64,000 nt of DNA, taken from CAYHPR01 sp964358895 (GTDB taxonomy: Archaea > Micrarchaeota > Micrarchaeia > CABMEP01). Below, piece by piece: positions 32,991-41,703 of the stretch (positions within the stretch are counted from its first letter, which is position 1; every line of letters starts with the position of its first letter). The DNA lies in contig CAYHPR010000004.1 in the NCBI GenBank assembly GCA_964358895.1, positions 16,814 through 80,813 of the forward strand, written 5' to 3'. The notes beneath the pieces were generated by a model. It did no database searches, was not told where the DNA came from, and saw only the letters and a list, made by a program, of their open reading frames with translations. The position numbers were made by a program, and so were the translations under genes.

Positions 32991-33596
32991 ATGGGCAAAA
33001 CGTTAGCACTTCTTGGAGTCATCTTTGGTGTGATCGGATTCCTGGCTGCTGTTGGCATATTTCTTACACTTTCAGGGATACCTGGCCAGCTGAAGGATTT
33101 TGCATTTGTTGAACTTGATAAGACTCGAGTGACGCTTACAAATGTGGATAATGTCACAACTTCAGTAGGTACTGCGTTTGACGAATTGAAATCAACCGTT
33201 AGCGCTACATCAAAAACAACCAGGGATACTGTTGATTCGATGGTGCTTCTTGGATTTGGAATTGAAAAACTAGCTGATGATCTGAAAGCAATCTCTCCGC
33301 TTCTAGATGTAACAAAACTTAAGGATGCAGCAACTACAATGAAAAAACTTGATTCGTCAAATGTTACTCAAGCATCTGGAAACTTTAACACGAAAATAGA
33401 TGAACTGAAAGAGAGCATAAGTAAAACTTCAACAGCAATAAATGGAACGAAAACGTCCGTAATCAGATTGAAAAGCACAATTGAAGATGTAACCTCTTCA
33501 ATTTCACGTGTTATTTTGCTGTTAGGTGCTTTCTTAGCAATGATCTCACTTGCATTACTGGTTTCTTCTTACAACGCATATACAAAAGAGAAATAG
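32991..33596 (+). CDS. Two-TM protein with extracytoplasmic helical domain
   Basis: Unrecognised 201-residue protein: an N-terminal hydrophobic segment (LALLGVIFGVIGFLAAVGIF), about 140 residues of heptad-like Ser/Thr-rich helix resembling a coiled coil (recurring TTxxTVDS, ELKESISKTST), and a C-terminal hydrophobic segment (VILLLGAFLAMISLALLVSS). Topology recalls receptor or sensor ectodomains, but no signalling domain follows. It lies 46 nt after the previous membrane protein on the same strand and may be co-transcribed. Confidence 0.65.
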   Translation: MGKTLALLGVIFGVIGFLAAVGIFLTLSGIPGQLKDFAFVELDKTRVTLTNVDNVTTSVGTAFDELKSTVSATSKTTRDTVDSMVLLGFGIEKLADDLKAISPLLDVTKLKDAATTMKKLDSSNVTQASGNFNTKIDELKESISKTSTAINGTKTSVIRLKSTIEDVTSSISRVILLLGAFLAMISLALLVSSYNAYTKEK

Positions 33597-33620
33597 AAAA
33601 ACCTGAAGTCGCTCTGTTTT

Positions 33621-34655
33621 CTAGTCAACAAAATTAGATAATCTAACCCCTATTAGTCTAACTTTTCTTTTCAGTGGAAGAAAATGAATCAGTAGCTGTT
33701 CTGCTACTTCACTAATTTTCTTCGGATCATCGGTTTGTTCTTTTATTGTCAAAGAATGAGTGTGGGTCTCAAATCCACTGTATCTTATCTTCAAGGTAAC
33801 TACACGAAATTTTAATTTCTGCTCAACCAAATTTTTATGAATTTCGGGAACCATCTCATGGATGGTGCTTTTTATTTCTTCAACATCGTCCGTATCCTTT
33901 TGAAACGTATACTCCCTTCCGATAGATTTTGTCTCATAAAATTCAACAACTGGACTCTTATCGATACCTCGAGAAAGTTCGTATAGAGTTTCGCCATTCT
34001 TTCCGAATAGACTTGTAAGTTGTTCTATTGTCAGTCTAGCTAAATCTCCTATTGTTTTTATTTCAAGTTCATTTAGAATTTTCTCGCTTTTTGGCCCTAC
34101 TCCTGGAATCGTTCTAACGCTGAGCGGCCAAAGAAAATCAGTAGTTTTCGAAGGAGTGACAACTGTTAAGCCATCTGGCTTCTGGTGATCAGAAGCAATC
34201 TTTGCAATCAATTTGTTTGATCCGATACCAATAGAACAGGTCAGCTGCTCTTTCCGTTTTATTTCATGCCTAATCTTTTTTGCTAGCTCCTCAGCTTCTC
34301 TGAAACTTCCTAGACTGCTGACGTCAAGAAATGCCTCGTCTATTCCTCCGATTTCGAAAGCATCAGCGTATTCCTTAAGAATTTTCATGATTCTTACCGA
34401 AGTTTCTTCATATAACTGAAAATTAACTGGAAGAAAAACGCAGTTAGGACATTTTCGATATGCAATAGAGATAGGCATACCTGAATGCAATCCGTATTCT
34501 CTTGCTGGATAGTTACAAGTTGAGATTACTCCTCTGCCTTTGCCGCCACGTGGGTCTGCACCAACTAGAACCGGCTTTCCTTTCAGTTCTGGCCGCTCAC
34601 GCTCTTCACATGCAGTGAAAAAGCTGTCCATATCTACGTGCAGGATTATTCGCAT
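33621..34655 (-). CDS. dinB: DNA polymerase IV (Y-family translesion polymerase)
   Basis: Error-prone bypass polymerase of 344 residues. The palm motif VDMDSFF places metal ligands D8 and D10. The second carboxylate motif is GGIDEAFLDVS near 104-113. CSIGIGSNKLIAKIASDHQKP and the HhH region VRTIPGVGPKSEKIL follow, then a little-finger domain. The usual C-terminal PIP-like motif is not obvious (end: IGVRLSNFVD). A TATA-like CTTTTATTAA inside the end of the preceding gene is about 26 nt before the ATG, so it can be transcribed independently. Confidence 0.95.
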   Translation of the reverse strand: MRIILHVDMDSFFTACEERERPELKGKPVLVGADPRGGKGRGVISTCNYPAREYGLHSGMPISIAYRKCPNCVFLPVNFQLYEETSVRIMKILKEYADAFEIGGIDEAFLDVSSLGSFREAEELAKKIRHEIKRKEQLTCSIGIGSNKLIAKIASDHQKPDGLTVVTPSKTTDFLWPLSVRTIPGVGPKSEKILNELEIKTIGDLARLTIEQLTSLFGKNGETLYELSRGIDKSPVVEFYETKSIGREYTFQKDTDDVEEIKSTIHEMVPEIHKNLVEQKLKFRVVTLKIRYSGFETHTHSLTIKEQTDDPKKISEVAEQLLIHFLPLKRKVRLIGVRLSNFVD

Positions 34656-34675
34656 AAGATTAGCAGAATAGTAAA

Positions 34676-35827
34676 TTAATAAAAGTTCTTAATGAAACGC
34701 ATTAGATTTATGTAAAGACATTTCGCATAATATGGATTGAGCATCAAATTATCAACTTTGTCTGTATCACCTTCAAGCTCATTCAAAAACTCTCCGCGCC
34801 TATACTTTGACAAACTTTGCGGTCGTCTAAATTTTTCTTCAAAAATATTTTCAAAACCGTTAACAAAATCTTCGAATGTTCCACGACCTCCTGCACTATA
34901 AAATTCAAAATCATTTAATATCTCATAAATTGATTGCACAAACTCAGTGACAAGGAAAATTGGCTTTTCAATCGGATCTATTCTTAATGTAACTTCATCA
35001 AGATCAATGAAATCGCCAAGAATTGAAGTGTTGAATAGAACACTACTGTTTTCTTCGCTCTCAATAAACGTTTTGTCAGTCTTTAATTCTTTTAATAAAT
35101 GCAACCATCTGGCTGCTGACCTTCCAGCCTGCATTAAAAACTTAGGATAATTTATATTTGAAACAATTGTTTCCCTAAACTTTTGATCATTTTTCTGATA
35201 AAAAAGTAGTGCGTCTCCCATTCTAATGTTTGTTCTACTAACTCTCCAAATAGAATAGAGATTGCGATTTATTGGCAAAACAATGTCTCTAATCTTTTTT
35301 GGAAATTTTAATAATGAATAGTAGATAGGTGTAGGAAAGCTATTCCTTAATTCTAGGCAGTTAGTAAACTCTACTGTACTCTCTATTTTGAGCAATGCAC
35401 CCCACAGTCTATTGCGCCTAACCACTGATTTTAAGTGCCAATATTTATCATAAATAACATTGCCGTCATATTCTGCACCTGCCCCCTTAAATTCTAAAAT
35501 TGGAAAGGGTAACTCCCATTTTTTTGTTTTAATTCTCAAATTTGGAAAAACAACTTCTGCAACTTTTCCTCTTCTATTTATATCTAATTCTACTACTGTG
35601 CCTTGGACATTATAGTGATATGGTAAAATCAAACAATTTGTAAGCATGTTTGCTAAAGCTACAGACTCTTTGTTGCCTACAAATTCTATATCTCTTCTTT
35701 GTGCCATAATTTCTCCTGGCACACAAATAACTTTCTCTTTTTGTCCGGCAAAGAGTGGAGTATTACTAACTTCTATGATCTTATGTTCCGCAGTTTTCCT
35801 ACGGTTCACATCAGTCTGTTTAAACAT
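34676..35827 (-). CDS. Conserved-looking protein of unknown function
   Basis: A 383-residue soluble protein I do not recognise with confidence. A segment reading PILEFKGAGAEYDGN followed by KSVVRRNRLWGALLKIES weakly recalls the selenoprotein O-like kinase fold, and NTSILGDFIDLDE could be the metal-binding stretch, but this is only pattern resemblance. A TATA-like element about 27 nt before the ATG suggests leaderless expression. It sits between elp3 and dinB on the same strand. Confidence 0.6.
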   Translation of the reverse strand: MFKQTDVNRRKTAEHKIIEVSNTPLFAGQKEKVICVPGEIMAQRRDIEFVGNKESVALANMLTNCLILPYHYNVQGTVVELDINRRGKVAEVVFPNLRIKTKKWELPFPILEFKGAGAEYDGNVIYDKYWHLKSVVRRNRLWGALLKIESTVEFTNCLELRNSFPTPIYYSLLKFPKKIRDIVLPINRNLYSIWRVSRTNIRMGDALLFYQKNDQKFRETIVSNINYPKFLMQAGRSAARWLHLLKELKTDKTFIESEENSSVLFNTSILGDFIDLDEVTLRIDPIEKPIFLVTEFVQSIYEILNDFEFYSAGGRGTFEDFVNGFENIFEEKFRRPQSLSKYRRGEFLNELEGDTDKVDNLMLNPYYAKCLYINLMRFIKNFY

Positions 35828-35873
35828 AATAGAGGTATATGCTCTTTTCTTCTATATAAATCTTCTTTTATCA

Positions 35874-37295
35874 TTATCCGAGAGATTTAACCATATAATG
35901 TCCTTCAAGAACATAACCCAGTTTCTTGTAATAATTCCTGACACCTACTCCGCTGATAACTGCTATCTTTTTCATTCCAAGGTCTCTTGCGATTTTTTCT
36001 GCTTCGAACATCAGTAACTTTCCAAATCCTCTGTGCTGCCATTTTTCAAAATTAGACCCGCCGACTTTTACTTCAGGTCCATAAACGTGAAGCTCTCTGA
36101 CGAGAAGGGTGTCTTTAGTTATACCTTCAACCCATGGTTCGTTTGGAATTCTGAGCCTGCATAGTGCAAAAATAATATTTTGTGAATTTGTCATACTCAG
36201 AAAAATTTCTTTTCCACCACTTGCTTCGTATTCATATTTAGCAAGCTGGACATCGTCCTTAACCTCGACTTTATTTCTGATAGCAAATCCTATTTCTCTG
36301 CAACGGATGCATTGACATGCCTTCCCTCTTCTTTTCATTTCTTCCTCAATCGATGCACGCATGTCGATCCGTAGAGTGCCTGCAGTCAAATATTCTGGAG
36401 GAATTTCACGGAGAACACGCATAATTCGGCAGTAATGAGGAACGCGTGACATTGTTTCTACAAGGATTTCGAAGGTCTCTTTATCATTGTAAGGATTATA
36501 TCGACCTTCTTTATGCCACTGCTCTAACTCACTGCCTTGAATTACTTGACAAGGATATATTTTGATTTGATCTGGCCTGAATTTTTGATCGGAGAATATC
36601 TGTTCAAATTTTTCTATATCTTTTTCGAAACTGGAACCAGGAAGACCAGGCATTGTATGATAACCAACTTTGAATCCTGCATCCTTTAACTGCTGCGTTG
36701 CTTCAACAACGTCTTGAATCGTATGACCTCGGTTTGTAAGCAAATAGCTCTCGTCATCAAGCATCTGAACTCCGATTTCGCACCTTGTTGCTCCGAAGTC
36801 AAGCATGCTTTTGATCTCTTTTTTCTTTGACCAATCAGGCTTTGTTTCAATACACATGGCAACACAGCGGTTAGTGTTGCTGTTTTCATTGATTAATTTT
36901 GATTCATTGAGATCAACAGAAATAGTATCGTTTAATCCGTCATAGATGCTCTTCACAAAATTATATTGATAATCGGCGGGATAGGAAAGAAACGTCCCGC
37001 CCATAATGATTATCTCAACCTTGTCAGTTGGATGTCCCATTGAATGAAAGGCGGTTAATCTTGATTTAACTTGTTGAAATGGATCAAACTTAAGTCGGAT
37101 TGCACGCATGATGGCAGGACTTTTCGGAGTATATGATTGTGGTGCATTAGCATGTGTCGGACAGTAAACACACGTTCCATGTGCACAGCCCCGTGGTGGC
37201 AAAACAACTGCGATCGGAGAGACACCACTAAGTGTTCGGGTTGACTTTCTATTAATTGGCGTATCCTTCTCAGGATCAAATCCTCTATAGCTCAT
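35874..37295 (-). CDS. elp3: Elp3: tRNA U34 carboxymethyl-forming radical SAM/acetyltransferase
   Basis: In archaea Elp3 acts alone to install cm5 on wobble uridine, using SAM radical chemistry and acetyl-CoA. The 473-residue protein has the iron-sulfur motif C37-x4-C42-x2-C45 (CAHGTCVYC), GTFLSYP and ETKPDW radical-SAM segments, a cysteine-containing linker (GKACQCIRCREIG) and a C-terminal GNAT domain with the acetyl-CoA loop HRGFGKLLM. It is divergent from a Trm9-like methyltransferase, the next enzyme of the eukaryotic mcm5U pathway, and appears to share a TATA box with it. The ATG at 37295 lies about 30 nt from that box. Confidence 0.96.
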   Translation of the reverse strand: MSYRGFDPEKDTPINRKSTRTLSGVSPIAVVLPPRGCAHGTCVYCPTHANAPQSYTPKSPAIMRAIRLKFDPFQQVKSRLTAFHSMGHPTDKVEIIIMGGTFLSYPADYQYNFVKSIYDGLNDTISVDLNESKLINENSNTNRCVAMCIETKPDWSKKKEIKSMLDFGATRCEIGVQMLDDESYLLTNRGHTIQDVVEATQQLKDAGFKVGYHTMPGLPGSSFEKDIEKFEQIFSDQKFRPDQIKIYPCQVIQGSELEQWHKEGRYNPYNDKETFEILVETMSRVPHYCRIMRVLREIPPEYLTAGTLRIDMRASIEEEMKRRGKACQCIRCREIGFAIRNKVEVKDDVQLAKYEYEASGGKEIFLSMTNSQNIIFALCRLRIPNEPWVEGITKDTLLVRELHVYGPEVKVGGSNFEKWQHRGFGKLLMFEAEKIARDLGMKKIAVISGVGVRNYYKKLGYVLEGHYMVKSLG

Positions 37296-37322
37296 TCTCC
37301 CATTTCTTATTCGGCATTTCTT

Positions 37323-37330
37323 TTTATAAA
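37323..37330. promoter_or_regulatory. Single symmetric TATA box between elp3 and trm9-like gene
   Basis: TTTATAAA is its own reverse complement. Its centre is about 25 nt from the ATG of the plus-strand methyltransferase (37352) and about 31 nt from the ATG of elp3 (37295). No other TATA-like box is present in the 56-nt gap, so one TBP site probably serves both genes. Confidence 0.6.
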
Positions 37331-37351
37331 GTCTTTGACAAAGAACAGAAT

Positions 37352-37969
37352 ATGGAAGACCAAAAAGAGGTGTGGAACAGATTGGCGAGTCGGTGGACGC
37401 ATTGGAGGAGTCAGCCAGAGAACTTTACCATTAAATTTGCAAATCAATGGAAGCAGGGTAAAATTCTAGATGTTGGATGTGGAAATGGGAGGAACCTAGT
37501 TCCATTCGCTAAAAATGGATTTGAAAGTTATGGAATTGATTTCGGCGAAGAAATGATTAAGGAAGCAAAAAAGTTTGTGAAGAAACAAGATGTAGCTGTC
37601 GAGCTTAAGGTTGCCGATGCAAGAGAACTGCCATTCAAAGATGAAACATTTGATTATTGCATTTCGACAGCAGCACTTCATCATATAGAAACAAATGAAG
37701 GAAGAGAAAAAGCACTCAGCGAGATTAATAGAGTCCTAAAACGAGAAGGCTTTGCTTTCATCAGCGTCTGGAACCGGCTGCAATTCAGGTTTCTTTTCAG
37801 GCCTTCTGACACATTTGAACCTTGGAATACAAAAGAAGAAACCGTTTATCGTTACTATCACTTGTTCAATTATTGGGAATTCAAAAATTTACTTGAGAAG
37901 ACTGGCTTCCGGATTATGTGGTCTTCAGGAATTCTTGGTAGAAATATTGAGTTTGTTGTTAAAAAATAA
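37352..37969 (+). CDS. Trm9-like class I SAM methyltransferase
   Basis: A 205-residue methyltransferase resembling Trm9/ALKBH8-type enzymes, which methylate cm5U34 to mcm5U34 in tRNA. Motif I is ILDVGCGNGRNL, the post-I acidic residue lies in YGIDFGEEM, motif IV is DYCISTAALHHIE, and motif VI region LKREGFAFISVWN. The family-typical YRYYHLF follows near the end. The frame opens further upstream at 37256, but the TATA box and the family start (MEDQKEVWNRLASRW) support ATG 37352, leaderless. Adjacency to elp3 supports the pathway assignment; biochemical specificity is inferred. Confidence 0.82.
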   Translation: MEDQKEVWNRLASRWTHWRSQPENFTIKFANQWKQGKILDVGCGNGRNLVPFAKNGFESYGIDFGEEMIKEAKKFVKKQDVAVELKVADARELPFKDETFDYCISTAALHHIETNEGREKALSEINRVLKREGFAFISVWNRLQFRFLFRPSDTFEPWNTKEETVYRYYHLFNYWEFKNLLEKTGFRIMWSSGILGRNIEFVVKK

Positions 37970-37989
37970 TAGATTTGAAAAAACCATAT

Positions 37990-38655
37990 TTACTGGTTCG
38001 TTCTCCAAGGCTCTAATCTATTTGTCCGTTCAATCTCTGCCTCACGTTTCATACTTCTGTCAAAAATTTCATATGGATCAGAACTGTAAGAAGACTCAGA
38101 GGTACTAGTTTTACGCTTGAGATTGTTAAGCAATAAAAATGGCCCCCACGTAATAAATATAGTGAAAACGAACCACATCAATTCTACTATACGTTTTACA
38201 GATTTTATTACACGTTTTACAATTGGTGTGCAGTTTTCTATTAAACTATTGAAACTGGCTGGAAGGTTATTGTATCTCTTTTTTTCTTCTAATATTAAAT
38301 CTTGTGAACCGTCATTTAATTTATTGGCTGTTACGTTTACTGGCGTAATTCTATAATCAATGGAACTTTTGAACAAAGCCCTTGGATTTTGTTTTTGATT
38401 AGAGTAAATTTTATGTACTCTAGCTTGGTGTGGGTTAATTTTGGTTTCTTTTATTTCTGTATCTTCAAATATGAAGTTTGGATAATCTTTCAAATTGATT
38501 GAAATTGGATTTGCATTGGAATCAATATTATTAGAATAAGACTTCATTGGGTTTGTTAATAAAATTCCTGCTACGAAAGGAGCGATAAAAAGAGTTCTAG
38601 CTACTCTCTTTCGAATCGTTTGAAATTGATTACTCTTTGGAGCAGCCAATTGCAT
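37990..38655 (-). CDS. Exported or anchored membrane protein, unknown
   Basis: Unrecognised 221-residue protein: signal-like segment (TLFIAPFVAGILLTNPM), an Asn-rich extracytoplasmic region of about 110 residues, a second strong membrane segment (MWFVFTIFITWGPFLLLN, about 156-173) and a charged cytoplasmic tail. A TATA-like ACTATAAAACC is about 23 nt before the ATG. A 19-nt hairpin (38690-38708) lies immediately upstream of the promoter. Confidence 0.6.
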   Translation of the reverse strand: MQLAAPKSNQFQTIRKRVARTLFIAPFVAGILLTNPMKSYSNNIDSNANPISINLKDYPNFIFEDTEIKETKINPHQARVHKIYSNQKQNPRALFKSSIDYRITPVNVTANKLNDGSQDLILEEKKRYNNLPASFNSLIENCTPIVKRVIKSVKRIVELMWFVFTIFITWGPFLLLNNLKRKTSTSESSYSSDPYEIFDRSMKREAEIERTNRLEPWRTNQ

Positions 38656-38689
38656 GATCTGATTTAGGTTTTATAGTATAAAAGAGTAT

Positions 38690-38708
38690 GTTTGGCAGGC
38701 TGCCAAAC
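38690..38708 (-). terminator. Perfect hairpin downstream of apgM
   Basis: GTTTGGCAG and CTGCCAAAC form a perfect 9-bp stem around a single G, 23 nt after the apgM stop on the minus strand. No long T-run follows immediately, only an AT-rich stretch, so it may act as a terminator or RNA 3' end, or as a DNA site beside the next gene's TATA box. Confidence 0.5.
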
Positions 38709-38731
38709 TAAAACTAGAGACAAAACTAGAG

Positions 38732-40006
38732 TCAAGATCCGTACATCGGTGCCTTGCCGACGATGCCGAGAAGGATTGGCATAACTTCCTTATGACTTAT
38801 TCTACTAAGTCCGCCATGTGATGCAGTTACTTCATCAAATTTGTTGACTCCGTCAACACGCACCGTTCCTTCAGGCCCCCAGATTACAATTGGAACTGGA
38901 TCTGCTGAATGCGACTTGAGTGCGCAAGGAGTGGAGTGGTCAGACGTGACCACAATAATCGTATCTTTAAGCTTGAGGAGTGGAGCAATGGCTTTGTCAA
39001 TTTTTTCAATAAATTTCATCTTCATCTGCCAATTTCCATCGTGACCAGCGACGTCGGTTCCTTTGATATGAAGAAATACGAAGTCATTGTTCTTCAGTGC
39101 AGTTGTTGCAGCTGAAACTTTTGCATTCAAATCTGTATCAACATTACCAGTTGCACCTTTGACTTCCATTATATCCATACCGAGATAACGCGCAACTCCT
39201 TTGTAAAGCGCTCCTCCCGCTATGCATGCAGCGCTGAGTCCATATCGTTCTTGAAATCGTTGAATCTTGACTGATCTTCCGAACATTCCACTGTATGTCG
39301 CGCCCTTATGTGGCGCTCCTTCAGTAAGCATCGATGCGCCTCTCGTAATTATGAAATTTGCCTCGGGTAGTCTCTTTTTTGCTCTTTCCTTATTGATTGG
39401 GTGTACACGAAGAATCTGATACACTTTCTTCAGCCAATCATTTAATGCATCGGCAGTCTTCCTTGCCCCTTCGGAAGAATCAAGTTGTCTTGACCAGACA
39501 ACCTGTCCTGTTACGTGGCTATCAATGTCAGAAACCATCGGACTTACAAATTTAGATCTTATGATCAACACGCCTCGGTGTCCTTTTGTGTGGCTGAAAA
39601 GAAAACTGAATTCCTTTGTGCTCACATTAGCTATTGCTTTTGCAAGTTCTTCTGCAGATTTATCATCAATCCTACCGGCCCGCCTGTCAGTGATGTTAAA
39701 TTTATTATCAATAGCGCAAATATTGCACCTCAGAGCGACGTCACCTTCGTAAACTTTTACTCCCGAACCAAGAGCTTCGAGGATTCCTCTGCCCACGTAG
39801 AAGTTTCTTGGATCATAGCCTAACAAAGAAAGGTAGCCTGTGTCACTCCCTAGAACTACGCCTGGACCCAGAGGATAAGAGATGCCATTCACTCCGTTCT
39901 TTGCCAGTTTATCTAGATTAGGAGTCTTAGCCAGTTGAAGAGGCGTCTTTCCACGCTTTACGGGACGGTCACCAAGACCATCAAGTGCTATCAATAGAAT
40001 TCGCAT
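38732..40006 (-). CDS. apgM: 2,3-bisphosphoglycerate-independent phosphoglycerate mutase, archaeal type
   Basis: Interconverts 3- and 2-phosphoglycerate in glycolysis and gluconeogenesis. The alkaline-phosphatase-superfamily fold of 424 residues has metal ligand D9 in ALDGLGDRP, nucleophile S54 in VLGSDTGYLSLLGYDP, and C-terminal metal sites TSDHSTPC and ASHGG. Length matches aPGAM. It is monocistronic by spacing. With PPDK in this window it covers steps on either side of enolase. Confidence 0.97.
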   Translation of the reverse strand: MRILLIALDGLGDRPVKRGKTPLQLAKTPNLDKLAKNGVNGISYPLGPGVVLGSDTGYLSLLGYDPRNFYVGRGILEALGSGVKVYEGDVALRCNICAIDNKFNITDRRAGRIDDKSAEELAKAIANVSTKEFSFLFSHTKGHRGVLIIRSKFVSPMVSDIDSHVTGQVVWSRQLDSSEGARKTADALNDWLKKVYQILRVHPINKERAKKRLPEANFIITRGASMLTEGAPHKGATYSGMFGRSVKIQRFQERYGLSAACIAGGALYKGVARYLGMDIMEVKGATGNVDTDLNAKVSAATTALKNNDFVFLHIKGTDVAGHDGNWQMKMKFIEKIDKAIAPLLKLKDTIIVVTSDHSTPCALKSHSADPVPIVIWGPEGTVRVDGVNKFDEVTASHGGLSRISHKEVMPILLGIVGKAPMYGS

Positions 40007-40098
40007 ACCAATGCTTCAATGCTCATTGGACTATAGAGTTTAAAAAATATGAAGGACTAAATAGAAAGGTATTTATATAAGAAAAGAGAGTTTAGGAT

Positions 40099-40173
40099 AT
40101 GGTAAGTCCATTAAGCGAAAAACTCTGGAAAAGATTTTCTAGGGAAAAAAAGGAAGGGTATTATGGAGTATAA
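40099..40173 (+). CDS. Possible leaderless 24-codon upstream ORF overlapping the next gene
   Basis: The TATA-like TTTATATAA at 40072-40080 is centred about 23 nt before an ATG at 40099. The frame encodes MVSPLSEKLWKRFSREKK and a few more residues, and its TAA lies 10 nt inside the next gene, which begins in a different frame after GGAAGGG. This looks like a translationally coupled leader peptide; a frameshift or sequencing error joining the two frames is the alternative. Confidence 0.4.
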   Translation: MVSPLSEKLWKRFSREKKEGYYGV

Positions 40174-40990
40174 ACGAAAACATATTGTTAATGATGGCAT
40201 ATTAAGAAAAAGGACCGAAGCATGGGACCGAATTAAATTTTGTTCCAGACCTGATGAGATTCCTAATACGCCATTACACAAAGAAGTTTGGAAAGTCTAT
40301 GAGATACTATACGAAACAGTTAACCGGATACATTCGGCTAAAGTGGATAAAACAATTAATTTTCTATTTAATGAGTTAGCAAAACGAGAAGACTTTCTTC
40401 AATTAGCAAAAATTATGAAAAATCACGTTGATCTTTTGACTGGAAAAACAGAACACAACTTACTTTCTGGATTGGTTTTTAGCAAAATAATTTTTAAAAC
40501 TACAGCAGAGGGAATAGAGAACGATCTAACAACTGCTGAGATAAATGGAGAATTGCTACTTTCGACAGTTCCCCCTGTTCTTCAGAAAATGCCAATCTAT
40601 GAAATTACCGAGGATATGCTAGGAGACTTGGCAAGATACAGGAAACTACGCAATTGGATAAAACATAACGGTATTGTAATTGATAATAATGTATTTCATG
40701 AAACGATGACAGGATTACTGTGGATTATTAATGGACCAAAGGAGTATTACGACATAAAGAGAAAATACTCTGCATTACTTGCATTATATGCAAATTACGA
40801 AGACCGTCTCGGAGAAAAAGAGATTATACTACTGAAAAAATGTTTATATACTAAACAGCCGTACATCGCAGGTTGTGCTGCACTTGTTCTTTTCAAACTA
40901 GGGATTGAAAATAAAAAGATAACAGAAGGACTAGGACGAATTGAACGGATTACTGCAAATGCTAAAGCAAAACAGTTATCTGTACAATAA
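40163..40990 (+). CDS. Helical protein of unknown function
   Basis: Unrecognised 275-residue soluble protein with a charged, predominantly helical sequence. The final 70 residues resemble a HEAT-like pair (AGCAALVLFKLGIENKKI). There is no signal or membrane segment. The ATG at 40163 has a strong GGAAGGG 4 nt upstream and overlaps a short upstream frame. It converges with the peroxiredoxin gene. Confidence 0.62.
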   Translation: MEYKRKHIVNDGILRKRTEAWDRIKFCSRPDEIPNTPLHKEVWKVYEILYETVNRIHSAKVDKTINFLFNELAKREDFLQLAKIMKNHVDLLTGKTEHNLLSGLVFSKIIFKTTAEGIENDLTTAEINGELLLSTVPPVLQKMPIYEITEDMLGDLARYRKLRNWIKHNGIVIDNNVFHETMTGLLWIINGPKEYYDIKRKYSALLALYANYEDRLGEKEIILLKKCLYTKQPYIAGCAALVLFKLGIENKKITEGLGRIERITANAKAKQLSVQ

Positions 40991-41030
40991 AATAATAATG
41001 CCAATAGATCTCTAGACAAATCTAGACAAA

Positions 41031-41552
41031 TTACTTCTTACCCAAAGTCTTCTTTCCGGGCGCCCATTCAACAGGACACAACTCTCCAGTCTGAAGAGCT
41101 TGCAGAACACGTAACGTCTCACTGACGCTTCTACCTACACCGCTGTCGCTGACAACCATGTAACGGATTATACCTTTTGGATCAATAATAAACGTTCCAC
41201 GTTCGCTTTCGCCGTTTTCTTCGTTTAAAACACCATACGATCTACTGATCTGATGATTTGTATCTGCAATGACAGGATACTGAATATCTTTCAAGTCACG
41301 TTCAAACCATGCTTTATGGCTGTGCTCACTATCCGTACTTGCAGCAATCACTTCGCAATTCAATGCCTTAAATTCTGTCTTCCTTGTTGCAAAACCTGTC
41401 AACTCAGTTGGACAAATGAACGTGAAATCACGCGGATAAAAGAATAGGACACACCATTTACCTTTGTAGTCGCTAAGCTTCACAGTTGTAAACTTCCCCT
41501 TCTCGTATGCCTTTACATTAAATTCTGGAGCTTTTTCACCAATCTTAACCAT
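41031..41552 (-). CDS. 2-Cys peroxiredoxin (AhpC/Prx1 type)
   Basis: Thiol peroxidase reducing H2O2 and organic peroxides. The 173-residue sequence has the peroxidatic Cys C47 in YPRDFTFICPTE, and the resolving Cys near 159 in GELCPVEW, so it works as a typical 2-Cys enzyme. The frame also opens at a GTG at 41558, but ATG 41552 has GAGGTG 6 nt upstream. The reductase partner is not in the window. Confidence 0.95.
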   Translation of the reverse strand: MVKIGEKAPEFNVKAYEKGKFTTVKLSDYKGKWCVLFFYPRDFTFICPTELTGFATRKTEFKALNCEVIAASTDSEHSHKAWFERDLKDIQYPVIADTNHQISRSYGVLNEENGESERGTFIIDPKGIIRYMVVSDSGVGRSVSETLRVLQALQTGELCPVEWAPGKKTLGKK

Positions 41553-41703
41553 AATCACACCTCGTACTCAATAACAATCTAATTTCTAATTCGAATAGAA
41601 TCAGACTATCATATTCTGAATAAATAGTAAACCTTCAGAAATTTAAACATTGTGCAAAGCGTACAAGTGATAAATTTATATAAAATTGGGACAACAGGAA
41701 GTA

